DNA of 22,097 nt, from assembly GCA_003427395.1 (NCBI GenBank), contig BFEA01000237.1, positions 1,263,082 through 1,285,178 of the forward strand. The letters run 5' to 3'. The notes beneath the pieces were generated by a model. That model saw only the letters and a list, made by a program, of their open reading frames with translations, did not search any database and was not told where the DNA came from. This DNA is from Chara braunii (Eukaryota; Streptophyta; Charophyceae; Charales; Characeae). The position numbers and the translations under genes are program-made. Below are positions 10,532-16,718 of this stretch, in pieces (positions within the stretch are counted from its first letter, which is position 1; each line of letters starts with the position of its first letter).

Positions 10532-10801
10532 TTCTGGGGGCCAACAGTCCGGTTGCTTATCCCGGACAAAAATAATGGGAGAAAACGACAGAAGAAGAGG
10601 GTCAGCCTAACCCTTGTGGCACTAGTCGCCTAAGCAAGGGGGGGGCTGCACCACACTCCCCACCCCAACCATTGCCCTCCCCCAGTGGGCTACCCTATTG
10701 GCCGGGAGGCTTACTAGCAGCACTCGGACACGCAGTAGGGAAGTTGTGGCATACTGGGCATCCACACGGGCCTGCAAGGCCCGACCAAACAAGGAAAAGT
10801 A

Positions 10802-10894
10802 AGGGCCCTACAGACCCTGTGTCGTTTCAGCCTGAAAGCCTTAAAACGAGGGCCTACAGGCCCTGTGTCGTTTCAGCCTAAAAGCCTGAAAACG
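10802..10894. repeat. 46/47-bp tandem repeat
   Basis: Two adjacent copies (10802-10848 and 10849-10894) share CCTGTGTCGTTTCAGCCT and a closing AAAACG. They differ by a few substitutions and one indel. A third partial start (AGGGCC) follows. Confidence 0.85.
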
Positions 10895-11069
10895 AGGGCC
10901 ATTTTCAGGCCCTCATAATGTCGACCTGCCCTGAAACTTAGGCACCTGACCAGGGTTTCAGCACAGGCCATTTTGGGCCTGTTTTCAAGACAACCTTTGT
11001 TTGAACTTCAACACCAGGGTCTGGCACGTTTTGGCATTGGCAAGAGCAGCCCCCTGGACGGGCCAGCAC

Positions 11070-11077
11070 TATATAAG
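11070..11077 (+). promoter_or_regulatory. TATA-like box
   Basis: TATATAAG in GC-rich surroundings, followed 200-430 bases later by GA-rich leader-like sequence. It could start a transcript of an unrecognised or truncated retroelement. There is no direct evidence of use. Confidence 0.35.
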
Positions 11078-12024
11078 ACTGGCCCTCCCTGCAGTCTGCA
11101 GGCAGTCACGAGGTAGTGATGAGGTAGTTCATAGGGGCCCAGGCGCTTCACGTGCAGGAGGCAGAAGGTAGTCTTCAGGATTCGGCAGCAGCAGACTGGA
11201 GGAGCGCTGCAGGAGTAGTAGTAGCGTTAGCAGTAGTCTTCAGCGCTGGGCGCTAGTAGGAGCTAGAGTAGCGTTGGAGAGAGAGAGAGATGGTTGGCGG
11301 AGGCCAGAGAGACTTACGTGTGGCGCCATAGCTCCAGCTTCATCTTCGATGTACCTGCAACAAGGCGCCACCTTCACAGGTTAGTACCGGACTGAGAGAG
11401 AGAGAGAGAGAGTTCTTCTTCTTCCTCTTCTAAGTCCACCATCTCTTCCTCATCCTCTCGCTACCTGACTTCTCAGTATCTGCAGACTACGAGAGAGAGA
11501 GAGATTCGTGACCTTGGGACTTGACGACATTTGGATCCAGACTCGACATTGGGATTGAGACATTGGACGAGGGATTATTTGGCACCTGTACCGAAGACTT
11601 GGTGTTGACGACATTCCCATCTTCCCCTCTTCTTCGTCTAACGCCCCTCTTCTTCGTCTGTGTATGGCTGGGGACTGGCACACTCTTCCTGTGTGAGCGC
11701 CAGCCCCTTTCACACCATGGAATGACGATGATGTATGTCTGGTCTGCATTACGACATTGATTGGTCTGATCATTGGTATATTACCCTTCCGCTGCGCTAT
11801 CTTGTACTATGTGAGAGAGGTCGGTTCTTGTTCTGGTCTGCACCTTTACAGTATGCGACAGTAGTCCACCATTGGGCAGGACCCGGGGCGGGGGGGGGAG
11901 GTAGTCCCTGAGGCCTGCTTGTCCAATCATCGTCTATTTCCTGCCACTCCAGAGCCTGCCTAGCTTTATCGCTACTTCAAAGCTTACACGGTTTCTGTTT
12001 CAACCGCCATGTATCTGTCTATAG

Positions 12025-12901
12025 TGAAACGGTATTCACCAGTTCGCAGTAGCTGATGCAGATACCAGGGCTCGATCCCTAGTCCCCACCTTACCTGTGT
12101 ACAGTACCTGTGTCGACCCGTAGAGTTGAACCTGCGACCTGTAGGACTGCCAGTGGTAGGTAGGTCATTATAGGTTACAGGGTATAGGGGATTCGAGCTG
12201 TAGACCTGTCGGGTAGGAGTCTAGAGAGTCCAGAGGTCTTAGCTGTAGACTTTCCGAAGGGTCAAAGTCGTAGCTGCTACTTACCTGAGAGGGCCAAGGT
12301 CGTAGCTGCTATAGGACCGAAAGCCCAAGTAGATGCTTCTAGAAGTGGCCTTTCAGAGTCAGCCCACTGTAGGTAGAGGCAAGTGGGCAAGTGGTGGAAG
12401 TCCACCGTGCAGAGTCAGCAGTCCCAGTCCAGTCAGTCCGGTCCAGTCAAGCAAGTACCGCCTGGGACTGTGTACACCGTGGGCCAGGGAAACAGGGCAG
12501 GCCGACGAGCCACAGAAGTATAAATCAAGAGGCCACGCACAGCCATTCATTCATTCCTGTGGAAGCCATGCGGAAGCGCTGTCTCAGCGGCTTGTGCGAG
12601 GAGGTCTGCAGTGTGCCCGAAGTCGAAGTGGGCCAGGAGAGCTTAGCATAGCGATAGTGTAGAGGCAGCCATAGCTGCCATAGCTGTAGCCGGTGTGTGT
12701 GTGTGTTGTGTGAGTGTTCAGAGTGATGCGTGTGGGATATCCAGGGTGATCCGGTGTGTGTGAACAATGAGTTGTTGGGCGCTGAGCCGCCATAGCCAGT
12801 GAAAGTGAACTCTTATCTGGATCTGTGTGGGCGCATGTTGCCAGTTTGCTGCGCTGCTGTTTACATACATGAAAAGTGTGAATGAAACGAGTCTGATTGC
12901 A
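12025..12901 (+). repeat. 5' LTR of element B
   Basis: 877 bp, starting TGAAACGG and ending TTGCA one base before the primer-binding site, which fixes its end. The part up to 12869 matches 19526-20369. A diverged 21-bp repeat (CGTAGCTGCTA core) lies at 12259-12279 and 12291-12311. A TATA-like box is at 12519-12525. Confidence 0.9.
12519..12525 (+). promoter_or_regulatory. Probable TATA box of element B LTR
   Basis: TATAAAT, about 495 bases into the LTR, also conserved in the 3' LTR at 20020-20026. Transcription would start some 25-35 bases downstream, putting the U3/R boundary near 12550. This is the best promoter candidate in the LTR, though untested. Confidence 0.55.
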
Positions 12902-12902
12902 T

Positions 12903-12914
12903 TGGTATCGGAGC
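12903..12914 (+). other. Primer-binding site of element B (tRNA-iMet type)
   Basis: TGGTATCGGAGC, one base after the LTR end. It differs at one position from the common plant site complementary to initiator tRNA-Met. It shows that the true 5' LTR extends past 12869, where similarity to the 3' LTR stops. Confidence 0.88.
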
Positions 12915-13052
12915 TGGTACCCGCTATTCCATGCGTGCTGTCGTGTGCAGGGCCTGAAGCGCCATAGCGGAGGTGGTAGCCGAGGGGTACAGTCCGCCAT
13001 AGCGGACCTAAGGTTGGAGAAGCCGCCGCGCACCTGCAAGAAGACCACGACG

Positions 13053-13056
<4 letters not shown>

Positions 13057-13132
<76 letters not shown>
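13057..13132 (+). repeat. GA dinucleotide microsatellite in element B leader
   Basis: About 75 bases of uninterrupted alternating A and G, read as Glu-Arg repeats on one strand and Ser-Leu repeats on the other; those long frames are artefacts. In plants such tracts can bind GAGA-binding BPC proteins. A role here is only inference. Confidence 0.95.
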
Positions 13133-13136
<4 letters not shown>

Positions 13137-13453
13137 GCGATACAAGTTTGGTTGTCACTTACCTGTGAAACATGCCGCGCAGACCCACGAAGGAGGAAGA
13201 AGGCGGCCATAGCCGCGGAGCGTCATCACGGAGTAACGAAGGAGAGGGAGGACGGAAAAGGAGGGACCGAGGAGAGAGAAAGAGGAAGGAGTGAGGAAGA
13301 AGGAGACATCGAGGTGGAAGACAGACATAGCCGAGGGTGAAAAAAAAAAAAAAAAAAAAACAGAAAGGAAGGAAGAAGAAGGTGAAGGAAGGGGGAGAAG
13401 AAGACAAGGGTGGCGGAGAGGAAGGTGCCGACAGCCATAGCCGAGGTGGAGAG

Positions 13454-13551
13454 TTGACCGGAAGGTTGACCGAGGTGTTGACCAGGGTCTTATCGCATTG
13501 ACCAAGCATTGACCAAGGAGTTGACCGGCGCCGTTGACCAAAACTTTGACC
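13454..13551 (+). promoter_or_regulatory. Cluster of eight TTGACC (W-box) motifs
   Basis: TTGACC starts at 13454, 13466, 13478, 13498, 13509, 13521, 13534 and 13546, so the spacing is close to 12 bases except for one 20-base step. TTGAC[C/T] is the WRKY factor binding core in plants. The array could be a regulatory cluster within the leader or simply a diverged 12-bp minisatellite. The motif count and spacing are seen directly; the binding role is inferred. Confidence 0.6.
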
Positions 13552-13710
13552 AAGCTGGAGTTGGTAACATATCGCCATGCCCTAGCCTACCCCCTCACCC
13601 CGTGGATGTGCACTCACCCTTCGGTACTTGCTGAGTCTGAGTCTGTTTGTCTCTTCTTTCTGAATCGAGTCTCTTCTGTCCTAAGTGATAGTACTTTGTG
13701 GATGAAGGAT

Positions 13711-13878
13711 AGGGCCTGGATGATGAAACCCCTATCTGACCTTGTAGAGCTGATACCGTGTCTAATCTTACTGTCCCGGAGGCCTAACCCTCCCAAGGAC
13801 CGGTGCTGACCGGCGGGGCTCGGATTGGACGTGACACGGTGGGCGTGAACGGTAGTTGGGGCTGACACACCAGGCAGT
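13711..13878 (+). repeat. Diverged direct repeat, copy 1
   Basis: Pairs with 14045-14217, about 334-338 bases apart. The best-kept block is ACCCTCCCAAGGACCGGT, followed by GACCGGCGGG. The rest is recognisable but diverged. The two copies flank the candidate TIR element. Confidence 0.75.
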
Positions 13879-14039
13879 CTTAAACCACCAGTACTTCCTA
13901 AAGTCGCGTAGCGTTAACACTATGCAATTTTAGGAAACGTACGGGCCACTACAGGAGTGCCCAAATTCATCCAACTAGAAACGTTTCTACTCTATTTTTT
14001 TCCGCGGTCGATAGCTGGGCCAAGTACTGGTGGTTTAAG
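13879..14039. mobile_element. Candidate small TIR element (MITE-like)
   Basis: An exact 18-bp inverted repeat, CTTAAACCACCAGTACTT at 13879-13896 and its reverse complement at 14022-14039, bounds 161 bases with no coding capacity. Each arm includes TTAA near its outer end (13880-13883 and 14035-14038). The true ends may therefore be 13884-14034 with a TTAA target duplication, as for piggyBac-type elements. Because TTAA is palindromic it cannot be told apart from an extension of the inverted repeat. It could also be a stem-forming part of the leader RNA. Confidence 0.5.
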
Positions 14040-14044
14040 TGTTG

Positions 14045-14217
14045 AGGGCCTTGTTGACCCAAACCCCTACCAGATCTAGTAAGGCTAAAGGCTGTGTTTG
14101 ACGACTCGACAGTCCCGGGGGACACGAACCCTCCCAAGGACCGGTACAGACCGGCGGGCTGCTCGGTGTGGCACGGTAGGCCCGAAAGGCTGAGTTGTGG
14201 GCTGATGCAACAGGCAA
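14045..14217 (+). repeat. Diverged direct repeat, copy 2
   Basis: Partner of 13711-13878, with the same ACCCTCCCAAGGACCGGT block. Together they suggest an old internal duplication of leader sequence. Confidence 0.75.
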
Positions 14218-14221
14218 AGCC

Positions 14222-14322
14222 AAGCTGATCACGTCGTCCTGACTGCGATGTTAAAGAATTCTTGCAGAGTTTAAGCTGATCACGTCGTCCTGACTGCGAT
14301 GTTAAAGAATTCTTGCAGAGTT
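14222..14322 (+). repeat. Perfect 51-bp tandem duplication
   Basis: The unit starts AAGCTGATCACGTCGTCC and is present twice, at 14222-14272 and 14273-14322, with no mismatch over the 50 shared bases. It lies in the element B leader. Perfect identity suggests it is more recent than the repeats just upstream. Confidence 0.97.
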
Positions 14323-14610
14323 ACGGGGGATCTCCTTAAATGCCTCCTGATCAGCCATTGGTTCAGTAGTGACAGCCATAGTGTAGGTCTAGGCTAGCGA
14401 CCATAGTTGACAGGGTTCTATATGTGGTCCTTAGAGAGTCAGTTAGTCAGTGGTTTGGGTAGGTCTACGTGGTGAGGAGTGGGACATTGTCGTGCACCTG
14501 AACACCATGGACGACTACCCCATGTACGGTTTGCTTGTGGGGTTCTCCCTCTGGGGGACCCTTTGGCGTTTCATTTTTTCGTTGGGATTCTGGAACACAT
14601 TTTCGTGTAG

Positions 14611-15150
14611 GGAGAGACCAAGGGTGGTACAACCACCCACCCCTACACACTTGAAGAAGAGGCCAAGGCCGCCGTGATTCTGAAGGAGAGGAGAGAGAAG
14701 GAGGCGGCCAAGAAGAAGGCCTTGTTGGAGGCGCAGGCAGCGAAGTTGAAGAAGATTGAGGAGGAGATGGCCAGAGAGAAGGAGAGGCTGAAGAAAGAAG
14801 AAGAAGTGGAGTTAAAGGAAGTTGAAGAGGAAGAAGAAGAAGTAGGAGAGGAGCCACCGGAGAGAGGAAGGAGAAGTAACAGAGGGGAGTCCAGTGAGAC
14901 GAAGGAAGACTTGATGGAGAAGAAGATTTCAGAGTGGGTTGCAAGACTGACCCTGGGAGAAGATGAGGAGGCGTTAATGTATGTGCCCAGGGACGAGCAG
15001 GAGGCGGCCGTGCGAGAGTGGGAAGCTGAGAGAGACCCACTCAAGCGGCAAGTGCTAGAGGATGAGAAGAGGATGGAGTGGAAGTTCCGCCTCACTAAGG
15101 AGAGAAAGAGAAGAATGGAGGCGGCAACAGAGGCGGCAGCGGAGTTGGAA
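14611..15150 (+). pseudogene. Gag N-terminal coiled-coil region of element B, broken
   Basis: An open frame from just after a TAG at 14608-14610, with no ATG start; the first good coding similarity begins at PYTLEEEAKAAV. Residues are almost all Glu, Lys, Arg, Ala and Leu, giving a long predicted coiled coil (KKKALLEAQAAKLKKIEEEM) and then a stretch of Glu. A more mixed region follows (EKKISEWVARLTLGEDEEAL) with a second charged helix. The frame leaves coding sense at about 15145-15155, where a different frame takes over with the end of a capsid-like domain, so the middle of Gag has probably been deleted. Coiled-coil Gag N-termini help particle assembly. The assignment rests on composition and position before the zinc knuckle. 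The minus-strand frames opposite are shadows. Confidence 0.65.
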
Positions 15151-15796
15151 GCTGGTCAACCTCTTCTACCGGGCTATGCCCGAGTCATTGCGTGGGCACT
15201 TCTTTGAGAAGAGCCAGCAACCCACCATGACCTATGACGCCTTGAGCAGGGAAGTGGTGGCGTTTGAAGCAAAGTCTGTGTCAGTTTCCACTTTCTGGCA
15301 CAAGGATTTGGACAAGGGAAAAAGGTGGAAGGGTCACACTATCTCAGGGCAGGTGAAGACAAAGGATAGCCTGATCCTTACCTTAGATGAGGGTAGTGTC
15401 GACGAGATCCCCTACGATCAGATAGAGTGGGGACTCGAGGGAGATGACAGTAGTAGTAGTCAGGGGAGAACCTACGCTGCTATCGCGGCTGGAGGGAGGC
15501 CGCAAGGAGGAGGACGAGGCCAGGGCCAAGGGGGCCGGGCCTCAGGGAACCGTTCTCAGGGCGATCAGGGGGTTGGCGATAGAGGAGGAAACCGCCAAGC
15601 GGGAGGAAGGGGTCAAGGTCCCCCGCAAAACCGGTCTGGGAATAGGTCCCCCTATAGGAGAAGTGGTTGGCACCCAGGGCTGCCACAGGGCAGGCCTTGG
15701 GAAGATCTGGGCCTGGACCAGCGCTTATGGCAACAACGTGTGAACCAGGGGCAGTGCATCTACTGCGGTGACCTTGGCCACATCATTAAATACTGA
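15146..15796 (+). pseudogene. Gag C-terminal capsid end, RGG-like and zinc-knuckle region of element B
   Basis: The frame begins with what looks like the end of a Gag capsid (LVNLFYRAMPESLRGHFF, then ALSREVVAFEAK). An acidic patch and a long Gly/Arg/Gln-rich stretch follow (GGGRGQGQGG and relatives, about 15490-15660), which should bind RNA. A CCHC knuckle ends it: CIYC, GDLGH, then a TGA at 15794-15796 exactly where the final Cys is expected. Loss of one base from that Cys codon would explain both the stop and the frame of the protease that follows, which opens at 15790 and overlaps by 7 bases. This is nucleocapsid-like by motif. The start is not defined because the upstream Gag is in another frame. 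Confidence 0.75.
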
Positions 15797-16685
15797 AAAG
15801 CAAAAGGCAGCCGCTGGTAGGGGTAGCATCTGCCTCTACCATATGGCCATGTGGAGATGAGTCAGCAAGCCGGCACGAACCTCCCAAACCACATGAGCCC
15901 ATGGCAGAAGTTGCAGGCCGGTGCCTAGAGAGCTGCCCAGAGACTGCGTGTGTTAGAGTCTCTCTAGGCACTTCCCTCACAAGCGTGGCAGTGGAATTGA
16001 AGGAGAGAATGCCCGTCTGGGCCAAGATGAGGAAGGAGAATAGGGGGCAGCTCATATTAGTAGATACAAAGATTTTTAGAGGTCGAGTTGGCGCCTTAGT
16101 GGATAGTGGAGCCACTCGCAGTTATATTAGTAGGAAGGCGCTGCAGAAGCTGAAGTTGCAGTTGAAAGTCCAACGACTAGCAGACCCCATAGTGAGTATC
16201 CTCGCGGACAATCGCACCATGCGAGTAGAGGAGTATGCATAGGGAGTCCAGGCGTATTTCCGCCTAGAACAGGATGGGAAGGTGGAGAAAGTTCTCCATT
16301 CCCTGACTCTCCTCGTAGAGGATAGCCTCCCGTTTGACATAGTCCTAGGTATGGACTGGGGAGAGGCAGCAGGGGCCACACTCCACTTGAGAGAGCACGA
16401 GTGTAGGCTCCCTAGCCCATCATGCGGTGTCAAGACTTCCCGTCTGTTTCATGTGTCAGGAGTAGACGACTCCCTGGCACATTGCTGCCTTAGCGCTCAT
16501 GCGTTCGCAAGGTTAGTGAAGAAGGAGCAGCTAGAGGAACAGGTTTTTGTAGCCTATGTCAGGCCAGTCACTGAGCCTAAGGAAGAGAAACCTATAGACC
16601 TTGCTATTGCCAAGCTGCTGGAAGAATTCACAGACTTAGCGAAGCCGTCAACAGGAGTAGTACCGCGGCCTATCCAGCATCGTAG
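15790..16685 (+). pseudogene. Retropepsin-type protease and PR-RT linker of element B, broken
   Basis: One frame runs from the end of the zinc knuckle to about 16680, interrupted by a TAG at 16240-16242. The active site is intact as LVDSGATRSYIS (DSG at 16102-16110) and the second landmark is DIVLGMDWG near 16340. This segment leads through EEKPIDLAIAKLLEEF into the RT N-terminus. Near 16680 the frame shifts by one relative to RT, and a TAG at 16683-16685 precedes the open Pol frame. The protease needs only suppression of the internal stop to be complete, unlike that of element A, whose active-site Gly is lost. Its role is cleavage of the Gag-Pol polyprotein. The identity is secure from the DSG motif and the gene order. 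Confidence 0.88.
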
Positions 16686-16718
16686 ATTGAGCCTGGCAGT
16701 AGGACCCCCAAGGGAGCA

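Larger units (their letters stand above)
10532..12024. other. Unassigned spacer left of element B, with promoter-like and GA-rich parts
   Basis: No protein domain is seen. From 10640 to 11520 the stretch resembles an LTR or leader: GC-rich sequence, a TATA-like box at 11070-11077, then short GA runs at 11277-11290, 11394-11412 and 11491-11504. A 16-bp direct repeat (CCCCTCTTCTTCGTCT) lies at 11624-11639 and 11644-11659. It may be a solo or truncated LTR of a third element, but I find no matching boundaries or target duplication. Confidence 0.4.
12915..14610 (+). other. Leader and 5' gag region of element B
   Basis: 1.7 kb of unusual composition: a GA tract, purine-rich sequence, a 21-base A run (13340-13360), TTGACC boxes, a candidate TIR element and repeats, listed separately. 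A 40-codon frame at 13172-13294 (MPRRPTKEEEGG..., rich in Arg, Glu and Lys) may be a gag N-terminal remnant. HSRG peptides recur in changing frames at about 13206, 13325 and 13434, which suggests a once-coding basic region broken by indels. A 75-codon frame from 14450 has no recognisable motif. Confidence 0.5.

Noticed and set aside
9903-10610. 235-codon open frame
   Set aside because: It crosses the assembly gap, has no recognisable domain, and its length is inflated by N codons.
12019-12024. CTATAG before element B as a target duplication matching CTATA near 20383-20388
   Set aside because: The right-hand match is not adjacent to the LTR end and is too short to trust.
12584-13210. Long minus-strand frames rich in Ser-Leu (and Glu-Arg on the plus strand)
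   Set aside because: Produced by the GA dinucleotide tract, which is open in several frames.
14465-15095. Pro/Ser/Leu-rich minus-strand frames of 150-191 codons
   Set aside because: Shadows of the purine-rich coiled-coil Gag on the plus strand.
15790-15796. Programmed frameshift as a firm call
   Set aside because: A single-base deletion explains it equally well, and no slippery heptamer is visible; kept only as a question among the findings.
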